Assembly (NCBI GenBank): GCA_947497755.1
Contig: CANMHT010000001.1
Coordinates: forward strand, 682,001-746,000
DNA from: an uncultured Polaribacter sp.
GTDB lineage: Bacteria; Bacteroidota; Bacteroidia; Flavobacteriales; Flavobacteriaceae
Reading direction: 5' to 3'
DNA length: 64,000 bases
Below are positions 16,426-25,978 of this stretch, piece after piece. Made by a program: the position numbers and the translations under genes. Under the pieces are notes generated by a model. That model was given only the letters and a program-made list of their open reading frames with translations. It was not told the DNA's origin and searched no databases. Numbering within the stretch: the stretch's first letter is position 1; every line of letters begins with the position of its first letter.

Positions 16426-18311
16426 GAATTGATATAGTATTGATTATAATTATTGATTGCTATTTTTTCTTCAGCTAACAGCTGCTGCAAATTTACTAAA
16501 ACGTTTTTCTCACTAGAATTAATATTGGAACATATTTCTTGAGAGCTAGCAAATTCTTTCTTATTTAAATAAGAAGTGATCTCTTTAGAAATATTTGTAT
16601 AACGCTCTTTAGCATTTAAACAAACATCGCACATACCACAATCGCTATTGGCAGCTTCATTAAAATAGATTAAAATTTGCCTGCTTCTACAAACTTGATC
16701 ATTATTTGTTAATTGTAATAAGTCTTGAGATTTTTGAATCTTTTGCTGAATGTAGGCTGTAATATTTTTAGAAATACGATTGATCGTTTTATCATCTTCT
16801 CTTGGCAATAAAAAGAAGAGCTCTCCATTTTTTGTTGCTTTTTTATAGCTAACAATGTTTTCTGAATCTAACTGACTTAATACTTCTACTACTTTAGAAG
16901 ATAGTATCCCTAATTTTTGAGCAATCCAAAACTCATTAATATTTGTTTCTTGTTCAAAAATACCTCCATAACTTCTTAATAAAAGCTGAATCAATTTACT
17001 GGTAATATTTTCTGCTTTAGCGTACAATAACACTTGTCTACTAGTAGCAGTAAACTGTAATGTAGATTTTTTGTTATAGTTATTTGAGACTTCAACAATT
17101 CCGTTGTTGTGTAGCAAACGTAAAGTACTGTCTACTTTTGCTGGAGTATATTTGTATGCATTGCTAAATTCTAGTAGGTTAAATTCAAAACCAGTCTCTA
17201 CTAATTCACCTAAAGCAATTCGGTATTTTTGAAATAATGATTTATAAATGCTTTTTATTTCGTGTATACTAGGAAAAGCTTGTTTAAATTTTTCTTCAAA
17301 GATTCTGATATCATTACTATTATATAATACAGCAGAAAACGCTTTTTCACCATCACGACCTGCTCTTCCAGCTTCTTGGATATAGTTTTCGATACTATTA
17401 GGTAAATCAAGATGCACAACAACTCTTACGTTACTTTTATCGATTCCCATACCAAAAGCATTTGTAGCTACCATAATTGGAGTTTGTTCAGAGATCCATT
17501 GATCAAAAGCTATTTGTTTATTTGTTGCAGGTAATCCTCCATGATAGTAACTTGCATTAAATCCTTGAGCGTTTAAAAAGTTAGCAATCTCTTTTGTCTT
17601 ATTTCTGCTAGAAACATAAATAATAATGGGAGATTTGGTTTTTGTACAAATTTGTAATAAACGTTGTAGCTTGTCTTCAATATTAAAAAATTGATAAGCT
17701 AAATTCTCTCTATAAAAAGATTTTTTAAAGATTGTTGGGCTTTCTAATTCTAAAGAACTAGAAATATCATCAATTACCTTTTTGGTAGCTGTTGCTGTTA
17801 AAGCAATAATAGGAACACTAGGTTTTAATGTTTTTAGAACTTTAATATTTCTATACGAAGGTCTAAAATCATGTCCCCATTCAGAAATACAATGTGCTTC
17901 ATCAATAGCAATTAAGTTTACATTTAATTGTTTGATTTTCTCTTGAATAAATACAGATTGCAATCGTTCTGGAGAAAGATACAAGAATTTGTAGTTTCCA
18001 AATCGGATATTATCAAACAAGGTAATCAATTCATCTTGGTCAATTCCAGATGTTAAAGCCATAGCTTTGATGCCTTTTTCATTCAAAGAATCTACCTGAT
18101 CTTGCATTAAAGCTATCAAAGGTGACACCACAATACAAACTCCATCGCTAAGTAAAGCAGGTACTTGAAAACAAATAGATTTACCACCACCAGTTGGTAA
18201 AAGGGCAATAACTTGTTTTTTATTAGTTACGGCCTCAATAATGTTGTCTTGTGGTGATCTAAAGGAATCATAGTTCCAATATTGCTTTAATATTTGTAAT
18301 GCGTTTGTCAT
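16422..18311 (-). CDS. recQ: RecQ-family ATP-dependent DNA helicase
   Basis: The 629-residue protein is a 3'-5' DNA helicase of the RecQ family. Visible motifs are the Walker A LLPTGGGKS (about residues 37-45), DEAH box IDEAHCISEWGHDFRPSY, SAT-like ALTATAT, motif V/VI region MVATNAFGMGIDKSNV and QEAGRAGRDG. Near residue 545 a four-cysteine zinc cluster is seen (CRSRQILIYF...CGMCDVC). After it a short C-terminal winged-helix-like part remains, with no clear HRDC domain. It overlaps fmt and the upstream NTPase gene by 4 bp each. Confidence 0.93.
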   Translation of the reverse strand: MTNALQILKQYWNYDSFRSPQDNIIEAVTNKKQVIALLPTGGGKSICFQVPALLSDGVCIVVSPLIALMQDQVDSLNEKGIKAMALTSGIDQDELITLFDNIRFGNYKFLYLSPERLQSVFIQEKIKQLNVNLIAIDEAHCISEWGHDFRPSYRNIKVLKTLKPSVPIIALTATATKKVIDDISSSLELESPTIFKKSFYRENLAYQFFNIEDKLQRLLQICTKTKSPIIIYVSSRNKTKEIANFLNAQGFNASYYHGGLPATNKQIAFDQWISEQTPIMVATNAFGMGIDKSNVRVVVHLDLPNSIENYIQEAGRAGRDGEKAFSAVLYNSNDIRIFEEKFKQAFPSIHEIKSIYKSLFQKYRIALGELVETGFEFNLLEFSNAYKYTPAKVDSTLRLLHNNGIVEVSNNYNKKSTLQFTATSRQVLLYAKAENITSKLIQLLLRSYGGIFEQETNINEFWIAQKLGILSSKVVEVLSQLDSENIVSYKKATKNGELFFLLPREDDKTINRISKNITAYIQQKIQKSQDLLQLTNNDQVCRSRQILIYFNEAANSDCGMCDVCLNAKERYTNISKEITSYLNKKEFASSQEICSNINSSEKNVLVNLQQLLAEEKIAINNYNQYYINS

Positions 18312-18850
18312 GTATCGCTTTTAAGCGAATCTAAAATAAAATTTGTTCGTTCTTCTACTGTGCCAAAAGGAACAGTAATAATATCATAGCCAATTTCTTG
18401 GTAAGTCTTTATCAAGTGTTCATTTATTTCTAGAGCAATTTCAAAACTTTCGTAACGTTCATTATCACTTACATAGATTTCCTTCCATGGAGGCATCATA
18501 AACACTTTGTCGTATTTATATTGATTACTTTTTTCAATAAAATAATCAGGATATTCAGTTTTAGAGTAATTCATATATGCATGTACATCTGGAATTCCTC
18601 TATCAAAAAAGATAGTACTTTCCTTACTATCTTGTGCTTCTATATATTGTTTCTCTCTTCCTTCTAATAATAAATTACTAAACAATAATGGATCAGTTAA
18701 AAACAATTGCTCAATTCCTTTTTTTTGAGCCATTAATGTTACTTCTCTAGAAATTTCTGGTTTACAATGATAACCTCTAGAAATTAATTCGTTTAATACA
18801 GTGGATTTTCCAGTTCCTGGTCCACCAATAATTACTATTTTTTGTTGCAT
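18308..18850 (-). CDS. P-loop ATPase of the AAA_28 (NadR/Ttd14-like) group
   Basis: The 180-residue protein begins MQQKIVIIGGPGTGKSTVLNEL, a Walker A P-loop, and contains TIFFDRGIPDVHAYM (kinase-like DRG motif) and MPPWKEIYVSDNERYE. This matches small AAA_28 NTPases related to the NadR kinase domain and Ttd14. The substrate is unknown. It is the first gene of the operon with recQ and fmt, overlapping recQ by 4 bp. Upstream on the minus strand a TATTTTTG box may serve as the -7 element. Confidence 0.8.
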   Translation of the reverse strand: MQQKIVIIGGPGTGKSTVLNELISRGYHCKPEISREVTLMAQKKGIEQLFLTDPLLFSNLLLEGREKQYIEAQDSKESTIFFDRGIPDVHAYMNYSKTEYPDYFIEKSNQYKYDKVFMMPPWKEIYVSDNERYESFEIALEINEHLIKTYQEIGYDIITVPFGTVEERTNFILDSLKSDT

Positions 18851-18931
18851 TGAGCAAAAATAACGGATTCTAAGAATAAAATTAATAAATAGTGTAATTT
18901 TGTGCCAAAATAAAAAGTAAAATAAGTTAGC

Positions 18932-19213
18932 ATGAGTGATAAGGAGGCTTTTTATGTAAAGCTAAAAGATAGTTTAGAGAACACGACTAAATTTCCTGCA
19001 GAATATTTGTATAAATTTATCGTTCCAGCTATTGGAAACAAAGTAGCAGAAGTAGAAGAATTGTTTAAAGGAAAGTCGGCAAAATTTGCTACGAAAGCTT
19101 CAAAAACAGGAAAATATATTAGTATTTCTATCAAGGTAAAACTAGCTTCTTCTGATGAAGTTATTACATATTATAGAAAAGCAGAGAAAATTGAAGGTAT
19201 AATCTCTTTATAA
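18932..19213 (+). CDS. DUF493 (YbeD-like) protein
   Basis: The 93-residue protein has the ACT-like DUF493 pattern: LKDSLENTTKFPAEYLYKFIVPA, a middle GKSAKFATKASKTGKYISISI segment and a final YYRKAEKIEGIISL strand. E. coli YbeD belongs to this family, whose role is not well defined. It is the first gene of a plus-strand run leading into the periplasmic foldases, 9 bp ahead of the PPIase start, and has a TAATTTTG box at 18895-18902 upstream. Confidence 0.85.
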   Translation: MSDKEAFYVKLKDSLENTTKFPAEYLYKFIVPAIGNKVAEVEELFKGKSAKFATKASKTGKYISISIKVKLASSDEVITYYRKAEKIEGIISL

Positions 19214-19222
19214 AAATTTCAT

Positions 19223-20842
19223 ATGAAAAGAAATTGGTTTTTAGGTACTGTATTAACTTTTAGTAGTATACTATTAGTGGCTCAGAAAGATACTGATGTA
19301 CTTTTTAAAATAGGAAAAGAGCCAGTAACGGTTCTTGAGTTTAAAAATGTATATCAGAAAAATTTATCATTGGTTGTAGATGATAACCAAAAGGATGTTC
19401 AGAATTATTTAGATTTGTATGTCAATTTTAAATTAAAATTGAATGAGGCAAAACGATTGCAGTTAGATACGACCAGAAGTTATAAAAGAGAAATTGAAAC
19501 GTATAAAAACCAATTAATAGCTCCTTATTTACAAGACAGTACTTTTTTAGCTAAGCTTATAAAAGATGCGTATTATAGAACAAAATACCAAGTAAATGCA
19601 AGTCATGTTTTGGTAAAAGTACCCAATGGAATTTTACCTAAAGATACCATACAGTATTATAATAAAATTGTAAAAGCTAGAAATGAGGTACTGAACGGAA
19701 AACCTTTTGAAAAAGTAGCTTTAGAATACTCAGACGATCAATCGGCAAAAAGTAATTTAGGAAACTTAGGATATTTTACGGCATTTAAAATGGTGTACCC
19801 GTTCGAAAATGCAGTGTATACTACTAAAGTAGGAGAAGTATCTCAACCGTTTAAAACAAGATTTGGATATCATTTTGTAAAGGTAAACGATTTAAAATTG
19901 TCAGAAGGAGAAATAAAAGTAGCTCATATTTTAATTACAGATAAATCTGCCAAAGGAAAACAGAAGATAGATAGTGTTTATACAGCATTAAAAAATGGAG
20001 CAGATTTTAATGCCTTAGTATTGAAATATTCTAATGACAAAAGTACGGTGTCTAATAATGGTGTTTTGCCAAAATTTGGAATAGGAAGAATGTTGAAGTC
20101 TTTTGAAGACAAGGCTTTTGAGTTGAAAACTAAAAATGAATTAACTCAACCTTTTCCAACTAGATTTGGTTGGCACATTGTGAAGTTGTTAGATAAATAC
20201 CCAGTAAAATCTTTTGAAGAATTAAAAGAAGGATTGACAGAAAAAGTTAGAGCAAGTGGTGGAGCTAGAATGTCTGATTTGGTGGTATTAAATAGATTGA
20301 AGAAAAAGTATAAACTAGAAGTGGTTTCATCGGCTAGAACAATATTTAACAATAAAAACGTTAGGGCAGAAAAAAGAGAAACGCTAACTCAAGTTTTATT
20401 AAAGGTAAATGAGAAGGAAATTAAGCAGTCTGCCTTTTTTGATTTTATTAGAAACCGAAGACACAAACCTGTAGATGTATTGTTTGAAGAGTTTAAAGAC
20501 CAAGAAGTATTGAACTATTTTAAAGAAAACTTAAGCAAGACAAATGTGAAATTTGCGAATACCTTAAGAGGGTATGAAGAAGGTTTGATAGTGTTTGATT
20601 TTATGCAAAAATATGTTTGGGAAAAGTCGAGTAATGATTCTTTGGGATTAAAATCGTATTTTGAAAAGCATAAATCGAAGTATAACTTTAAAAAAGTTTC
20701 TGAAAATAAAGGTTTGGTAATGAACGATTATCAAGAATATTTAGAGAAAGAACTTTTAGCTAGCTTAAAGAAAAAATATAAAGTAAGAATTAGAAAAAAG
20801 ACAGTAAAGAAATTAGTAGCATTTTATAATAAGGATGATTAA
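19223..20842 (+). CDS. Periplasmic peptidylprolyl isomerase with two PpiC domains
   Basis: A signal peptide (to about residue 21, LLVAQ) precedes an N-terminal chaperone region and two parvulin/rotamase domains (about 125-225, ASHVLVKVP...FGYHFVKV; and about 230-325, VAHILITDKS...FGWHIVKL). Such proteins assist outer-membrane protein folding. At 539 residues it seems shorter than the roughly 650-residue flavobacterial homologues I recall. The segment KHKSKYNFKKVSENKGLVMNDYQEYLE, written here in part as KSKYNFKK next to NDYQEYLE, joins two regions usually separated by about 100 residues. An in-frame internal deletion is therefore suspected, from memory only. It overlaps the next gene by 8 bp. 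Confidence 0.9.
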   Translation: MKRNWFLGTVLTFSSILLVAQKDTDVLFKIGKEPVTVLEFKNVYQKNLSLVVDDNQKDVQNYLDLYVNFKLKLNEAKRLQLDTTRSYKREIETYKNQLIAPYLQDSTFLAKLIKDAYYRTKYQVNASHVLVKVPNGILPKDTIQYYNKIVKARNEVLNGKPFEKVALEYSDDQSAKSNLGNLGYFTAFKMVYPFENAVYTTKVGEVSQPFKTRFGYHFVKVNDLKLSEGEIKVAHILITDKSAKGKQKIDSVYTALKNGADFNALVLKYSNDKSTVSNNGVLPKFGIGRMLKSFEDKAFELKTKNELTQPFPTRFGWHIVKLLDKYPVKSFEELKEGLTEKVRASGGARMSDLVVLNRLKKKYKLEVVSSARTIFNNKNVRAEKRETLTQVLLKVNEKEIKQSAFFDFIRNRRHKPVDVLFEEFKDQEVLNYFKENLSKTNVKFANTLRGYEEGLIVFDFMQKYVWEKSSNDSLGLKSYFEKHKSKYNFKKVSENKGLVMNDYQEYLEKELLASLKKKYKVRIRKKTVKKLVAFYNKDD

Positions 20843-21695
20843 AAAAGCAGTATTTATTGGGGTTGTTTTGACTTTCAGTTCATGTCAATATTTTGATTTT
20901 GAAAAGAAGGCTAATACCAATGAAAAACCTATTGCCAAAGTATATAATTCCTTTTTATATAAAAAAGATATTGCAAGATTACTTCCTAAAAACCTTAGTA
21001 ATAAAGATAGTGTGCTATTAGTAAAAAACTTGATCAATAGCTGGGCAACTCAAGAAATTTTAAGAAAACGAGCAGAAGAAAACCTTACTAAAGAAGAGAA
21101 TGAGAGTTATTTAAAATTAGTACAAGATTATAAAAATAGCTTACTAATTAATGGTTATAAAGAACGATTGGTAAAACAGCAATTAGATACCGTTATTTCT
21201 GAAGAAGAAGTTGCTAAATATTACGAGTTAAATCGCAGAAATTTTAGACTGAATGAAGAACTAATTAAGATAAAGTACTTGCATTTTGGTAAAGATTTAT
21301 TAGAGCAAAAAAAGATAATAAAGCAATTTAAATCAAATAGATATAAAGATCTGATCGCTTTAGAAAATGAGGAGTTAAGCTTTAAAGCAATGAACTTAAA
21401 TGACTCGACTTGGATTAAAGTAGAAGATGTTTTGTTAAAAATTCCAAAATTTAAAGAGTTTCAGAAAGAAATTTTGTTAAAAAAAACAAAATTCATACAA
21501 AAAGAAGATTCTTTAGGGTTATATTTGGTGGCTGTAAAAAATGTTTTAAAAAGGAACGATATTGCGCCTAAGAACTATATCACTCCAACCATAAAACAGA
21601 TGATTTTACACAAAAGAAAACTAGAACTAATTAGAGATATAGAAAAAACGTTAATTAACGATGCAATACAAAACAATAATTTTGAAGAATATTAA
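20835..21695 (+). CDS. SurA-N-like lipoprotein lacking a rotamase domain
   Basis: The 286-residue product has a lipoprotein signal (VLTFSSCQ, Cys about residue 17) and then an alpha-helical region rich in Lys/Glu (RKRAEENLTKEENESYLKL). This resembles the N-terminal chaperone part of SurA-type PPIases. No parvulin core (HILI...FGYH) is present. It lies between two PPIase genes, overlapping the upstream one by 8 bp and the downstream one by 35 bp, so a shared job in outer-membrane protein biogenesis is likely. Its exact function is unknown. Confidence 0.75.
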   Translation: MIKKAVFIGVVLTFSSCQYFDFEKKANTNEKPIAKVYNSFLYKKDIARLLPKNLSNKDSVLLVKNLINSWATQEILRKRAEENLTKEENESYLKLVQDYKNSLLINGYKERLVKQQLDTVISEEEVAKYYELNRRNFRLNEELIKIKYLHFGKDLLEQKKIIKQFKSNRYKDLIALENEELSFKAMNLNDSTWIKVEDVLLKIPKFKEFQKEILLKKTKFIQKEDSLGLYLVAVKNVLKRNDIAPKNYITPTIKQMILHKRKLELIRDIEKTLINDAIQNNNFEEY

Positions 21696-23040
21696 AAGAA
21701 CACCTTTATTAATTTTCCTTTTGTCGTTGTTTATAACAACTATGAATGGGCAAATGAATAAAATTGATGGAGTAGAAGTAGTTATTGGTAAAAACGTAGT
21801 GTTAAATTCAGATATAGCTAAGTTTAAACTAGACATTGAGCAAAGAAGTGAAGGAAAGATTAAAATTTCTGATTGTGAAATGTTAGAGCAATTAATGTTG
21901 CAAAAATTATTATCGCATCATGCTGTTGTTGATAGTGTTATTGTTTCTGATGCTGAAGTAACAGCTAATGTAAATAGAAACATCGCCTATTTTACACAGC
22001 AATATGGAGATATAAATAAAGTAATTAAAACTTACGGATTTAACGATGAAGTAGATTTAAGAAAAGAGTTATTCAAAGTAGAAAAAGAGAACCTTTTAGT
22101 TAGAAAAGAACAAGAAAAGATTAACGAAAAGATAGATATTACTCCAGAAGAGGTTAGGGTTTTCTATAATGGGTTAAAAGAAAAGAACGAATTACCAGAG
22201 TTTCAGGCTGAGATAGAGATGGCACAAATTGTTTTATATGCTCAACCTACAAAAGAAGAAAACGATCGAATTTTAAAGAAATTAAGTGACCTTAAAAAAG
22301 AAATTGAAGAAGGAGCAAGTTTTAGAATGAAAGCTATTTTAAATTCTGACGATCCTTCTGTAGCAAATAATGGAGGTAATTTAGGAGCTATTTCTAAAGA
22401 GACACAATTTATTAAAGAGTTTAAAGAAGTAGCATTTTCATTAGATGTAGGGCAAGTTTCTGATCCTTTTAAAACAGATTTCGGATATCATATTATCCAA
22501 TTACACGCCATTAAAGGAAAGCAAAGAGTAGTTTCTCATATCTTAATGCAGCCAGAAATTTTAAGTTCTAAATTAGCAGAAGTTAAAACAAAGATAGAAG
22601 AGATTAGAAAAGATATTCTTTTTGAGAAAATTACTTTTGAAGAAGCGGTAAAGAGATATTCTGAAGATAAGAATACAAGAAATAACAATGGGTTAATTGT
22701 AAATCCTTTTACTAACGAAACACGTTTTGATTTAACAAGAATGGACCCTACGTTGTATGCAAGAGTAATCAACACCAAAAAAGGAGAAATTACTGAGCCT
22801 TTTTACGAAGAAACTAGAGAAGGAGAAAAGATGTATAAAATCATCTTTATGAAAGATAGAACAACTACTCACAAAGCTGATTTAGTAAAAGATTATGTAA
22901 AGATTCAAAAGCTAGCTTTACAAAAGAAAAAAGAAGAGAACATTACTAAATGGGCAAAAGAAAAAATTAACGATACTTATATTAAAATTAGTGATAGATA
23001 TAAATGTAAGTTCGAGAAAAATTGGAATAAAGAAAACTAG
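21661..23040 (+). CDS. SurA-like periplasmic peptidylprolyl isomerase
   Basis: The 459-residue protein has a signal peptide (RTPLLIFLLSLFITTMNGQ), a SurA-type N-terminal domain (VEVVIGKNVVLNSDIAKFK) and two parvulin-like domains. One is about 185-275 (AQIVLYAQP...FGYHIIQL) and the other about 280-390 (VSHILMQPE...GEITEPFYE). Family knowledge indicates periplasmic chaperoning of outer-membrane beta-barrel precursors, which suits an organism with SusC and T9SS. The start inside the previous gene is kept because it gives the complete signal peptide. A later start would remove it. Confidence 0.9.
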   Translation: MQYKTIILKNIKRTPLLIFLLSLFITTMNGQMNKIDGVEVVIGKNVVLNSDIAKFKLDIEQRSEGKIKISDCEMLEQLMLQKLLSHHAVVDSVIVSDAEVTANVNRNIAYFTQQYGDINKVIKTYGFNDEVDLRKELFKVEKENLLVRKEQEKINEKIDITPEEVRVFYNGLKEKNELPEFQAEIEMAQIVLYAQPTKEENDRILKKLSDLKKEIEEGASFRMKAILNSDDPSVANNGGNLGAISKETQFIKEFKEVAFSLDVGQVSDPFKTDFGYHIIQLHAIKGKQRVVSHILMQPEILSSKLAEVKTKIEEIRKDILFEKITFEEAVKRYSEDKNTRNNNGLIVNPFTNETRFDLTRMDPTLYARVINTKKGEITEPFYEETREGEKMYKIIFMKDRTTTHKADLVKDYVKIQKLALQKKKEENITKWAKEKINDTYIKISDRYKCKFEKNWNKEN

Positions 23041-23047
23041 TTAAAGA

Positions 23048-24001
23048 ATGTCTGATGTTGCTGCCATTGAAAAGTTAGTAGTAAAAACTACAACACTTAA
23101 AAAAGAAATTTCTAAAGTTATTGTTGGTCAAAAAGAAGCAGTGAACTTTGTGTTGCTATCTGTTTTTTGTGGAGGACATTCACTTTTAATTGGAGTTCCT
23201 GGATTGGCAAAAACCTTATTAGTTCATACTGTTTCTGATGCTTTAGGGTTAAACTTTAAGCGAATTCAGTTTACTCCAGATTTAATGCCTTCTGATATTT
23301 TAGGAAGTGAAATTTTAGATGAAAATAGAAAGTTTACTTTTATCAAAGGACCTATTTTTAGCAACATCATTTTAGCAGATGAGATTAACAGAACGCCTCC
23401 AAAAACTCAAGCAGCTTTACTTGAGGCAATGCAAGAACGTTCTGTAACTGTAGCTGGACATCAATACAGTCTAGATTTACCGTTTTATGTGTTAGCGACA
23501 CAAAATCCAATTGAACAAGAAGGGACTTACCCTTTGCCAGAAGCACAGTTAGATCGATTTATGTTTTCGATTAATTTAGAATATCCTTCATTTGAAGAAG
23601 AAGTAGAAGTGGTAAAAAACACAACATCTACTCAAAGCGAAAAGGTAAATTCTATTTTTTCTTCGGAAGAGATTTTAGAAATTCAACAATTAATTCGAAA
23701 AATACCTGTTGCAGATAATGTAGTTGAGTATGCTGTTGGATTAGTGGCTAAAACGAGACCAAATGGAGCTAATGCTACAGATTTTGTAAAAAACTACGTA
23801 GCTTGGGGTGCAGGACCAAGAGCTTCTCAAAATTTAATTTTAGCAGCCAAAGCTCATGCAGCAATTAACGGAAAGTTTTCTCCAGATATAGAAGATGTAA
23901 AAGCCGTTTCTGTACCTATATTATCGCACAGAGTTGTTAAGAATTATAAAGCTGATGCAGAAGGAATATCTATACAACAAATTATAACTTCTTTATTATA
24001 A
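23048..24001 (+). CDS. MoxR-family AAA+ ATPase
   Basis: The 317-residue ATPase has the MoxR/RavA-type Walker A (GVPGLAKTLL), Walker B (NIILADEINRTPPKTQAALLEAM starts it) and sensor LATQNPIEQEGTYPLPEAQLDRF. Length is typical. MoxR ATPases usually act with VWA-domain proteins as metal-insertion or assembly chaperones. No VWA gene follows here, because the next plus-strand gene is only a 28-codon membrane peptide and then the strand switches. It is 8 bp downstream of the SurA-like gene. Confidence 0.92.
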   Translation: MSDVAAIEKLVVKTTTLKKEISKVIVGQKEAVNFVLLSVFCGGHSLLIGVPGLAKTLLVHTVSDALGLNFKRIQFTPDLMPSDILGSEILDENRKFTFIKGPIFSNIILADEINRTPPKTQAALLEAMQERSVTVAGHQYSLDLPFYVLATQNPIEQEGTYPLPEAQLDRFMFSINLEYPSFEEEVEVVKNTTSTQSEKVNSIFSSEEILEIQQLIRKIPVADNVVEYAVGLVAKTRPNGANATDFVKNYVAWGAGPRASQNLILAAKAHAAINGKFSPDIEDVKAVSVPILSHRVVKNYKADAEGISIQQIITSLL

Positions 24002-24087
24002 TGAAACCTAAAAAACTATACACCATTGCAGCCATTGTTTTTGTGGCTTCTTTCTTAATAGCAAGATGGTTATTTTCGTTGCTTTAG
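24001..24087 (+). CDS. Possible 28-residue single-span membrane peptide
   Basis: An ATG overlapping the moxR stop (TAATG arrangement) opens a 28-codon frame: five-residue basic start (MKPKK), then a hydrophobic helix (AAIVFVASFLIARWLFSLL). The start-stop overlap and the coherent positive-inside transmembrane profile support translation by coupling. It overlaps the end of the convergent GH29 gene by 4 bp. I do not recognise a family. Conservation next to moxR in relatives would decide. Confidence 0.45.
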   Translation: MKPKKLYTIAAIVFVASFLIARWLFSLL

Positions 24088-25421
24088 TTGCTTTCTATAG
24101 CTTTAATTTCTTCTTGATATAAGTCTACTTTTCCTTGTAAAAGAACTGCAATTACTGTTACATCTTTGTCTTGTACTTTTTCTGGAAGATCGATATATAG
24201 CATACCGGGAACATGACTCCAATATTGTTTACCAACTACTTTGTGAGAAAGCTTAGTACCATTACCAACTACCCAAATACGGTTTACTTTATTTTTTAAC
24301 CCTTTTATTAATAAAGGTCCGTTAGGTTTGTTGTCTACATACAAATACAATATTGTTTTGTCTTTAGAGAGAGAAGTATATCCGTTAAAGTGTTGTTTGG
24401 GAATACCTGCTCTTGTACCGTAAATGGCTTCTTTATGTTTATTGGTCCATCTACCTAAGCCTTTTAAAATAGCAACTTGTTCTTTGGGTATTGTACCGTC
24501 TGCTTTAGGAGCAATATCTAATAATAAATCACCACCCATACTTATACAATCTACTAAAATTCGGATGATTTGATTGACCGTTTTATAGTTTTTATCAGTG
24601 GGTTGATAGCCCCAAGAGTTGTTCATGGTCATACACAGTTCCCAAAACTTGCTAGATGGTTTTCTAATAGGTAGACCTTGCTCTGGTGTGGCATAATCTC
24701 CATAGCCTTGTAATCTGGAATTTATGATTGTATTCGGTGTTTTATCTAATAAAAGGGCTCGAATTTCTTTGGCTTTCCACTTTTCTGCAGATTGCTCCCA
24801 ATCGCCATCAAACCAGTACAAATCAGGGTTGTATTTGGTGAGCTCTTTCAATTGGCCAAAATTGTATTTGGTAAACTTTTTCCAACGTTTAGTATCTTCT
24901 TTATAACGTTTTTCTTTTCTAGTAAAAAAAGGATAATCAGGATGAGACCAATCCAACAAAGAATAATACAGACCTAGCTTTAAGCCTTCTTTTTTTACAG
25001 CTTTTACAAATGGACTAATCAAATCTTTTTTAGCTGGTGTCTTTTTTACAGTATTTAAAGTGCCAAATTTAGAGTTCCAAAGGGCAACACCATCATGATG
25101 TTTGGTGGTAATTACGGTATACTTAGCTCCTGACTCCTTAATTAATTTAGCCCAAGAAGTTGGATTGTATTTTTTAGCAGTAAATCCATTCAATTGTTTC
25201 ATATAATCGTTATATGAAATGTAATTATTGTAAAAAGACCAAGACTCATCAATACCATTAACAGCATAGATTCCCCAATGAATAAAAATACCTAATTTGG
25301 CATCTTTAAACCAAGCTAAACGTTTTTCTTTAGGGATTTCTGTTTGTTGAGCATTAACATTAAAAACATTCAAGAATAAAAAAGTAGTAGCTAAGATGAA
25401 TGGTATTTTAATGTTTTTCAT
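24084..25421 (-). CDS. Alpha-L-fucosidase (GH29), secreted
   Basis: The 445-residue protein has a signal peptide (to NVNAQ) and the GH29 catalytic barrel: AWFKDAKLGIFIHWGIYAV, TKHHDGVALW and LYWFDGDWE, with the expected nucleophile Asp about residue 205, then GGDLLLDIAPKADG and a C-terminal beta domain. It hydrolyses alpha-L-fucosides from fucose-containing polysaccharides or glycans, probably in the periplasm. The general acid/base is poorly conserved in GH29 and is not assigned. It stands alone, 14 bp behind rsmD in a housekeeping operon, with no transporter or other glycosidase nearby. Confidence 0.92.
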   Translation of the reverse strand: MKNIKIPFILATTFLFLNVFNVNAQQTEIPKEKRLAWFKDAKLGIFIHWGIYAVNGIDESWSFYNNYISYNDYMKQLNGFTAKKYNPTSWAKLIKESGAKYTVITTKHHDGVALWNSKFGTLNTVKKTPAKKDLISPFVKAVKKEGLKLGLYYSLLDWSHPDYPFFTRKEKRYKEDTKRWKKFTKYNFGQLKELTKYNPDLYWFDGDWEQSAEKWKAKEIRALLLDKTPNTIINSRLQGYGDYATPEQGLPIRKPSSKFWELCMTMNNSWGYQPTDKNYKTVNQIIRILVDCISMGGDLLLDIAPKADGTIPKEQVAILKGLGRWTNKHKEAIYGTRAGIPKQHFNGYTSLSKDKTILYLYVDNKPNGPLLIKGLKNKVNRIWVVGNGTKLSHKVVGKQYWSHVPGMLYIDLPEKVQDKDVTVIAVLLQGKVDLYQEEIKAIESN

Positions 25422-25435
25422 GTGTAAGTTTTTAG

Positions 25436-25978
25436 TTATTCAATATACTCAAAAAAGCTAAATACATTTCCGCCATATCTTTTTGAGTAGCTATAATTAG
25501 AATGTGAAGACAGATCTGTATGTTTAGAATGTTCAATAATTAACAATCCATCTTCATGTAAAAGAGTTTTATCAAAAACGAGCGTAGCAATTTTTAAAAA
25601 TTGTTCTTCGTCAAAATCATAAGGAGGATCAGCAAAAATAATATCTGCTTTTAGCGATGTTTTTTCTAAAAACTTGTATACATCACTTTTGTATGTATTA
25701 ATGTCTAAATCTAACTGTTTTGCTGTATTATGAACAAACCTAACACAACCAAAATGTTTGTCTATGCTATAAACACTTTTAACTCCTCGAGAAGCAAATT
25801 CATAACTAATGTTTCCTGTACCACAAAACAAATCAATTACTTCTAAATTTTCGAAATAATAATGATTGTTGATAATGTTAAATAAAGATTCTTTGGCCAT
25901 ATCTGTTGTTGGCCTTACTGGTAAGTTTTTTGGAGCTGAAATCCTTTTTCCTTTATGTTTTCCAGAAATAATTCGCAT
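25436..25978 (-). CDS. rsmD: 16S rRNA (guanine966-N2)-methyltransferase
   Basis: The 180-residue SAM-dependent methyltransferase begins MRIISGKHKGKRI and contains RPTTDMAKESLFNII, VIDLFCGTGNISYEFASRG (SAM-binding motif I) and the catalytic IIFADPPYDF (DPPY, N-methylation of guanine). This is the normal RsmD architecture. Its start abuts the DUF3822 stop with no gap, in the operon TM protein-DUF3822-rsmD-GH29. Confidence 0.95.
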   Translation of the reverse strand: MRIISGKHKGKRISAPKNLPVRPTTDMAKESLFNIINNHYYFENLEVIDLFCGTGNISYEFASRGVKSVYSIDKHFGCVRFVHNTAKQLDLDINTYKSDVYKFLEKTSLKADIIFADPPYDFDEEQFLKIATLVFDKTLLHEDGLLIIEHSKHTDLSSHSNYSYSKRYGGNVFSFFEYIE

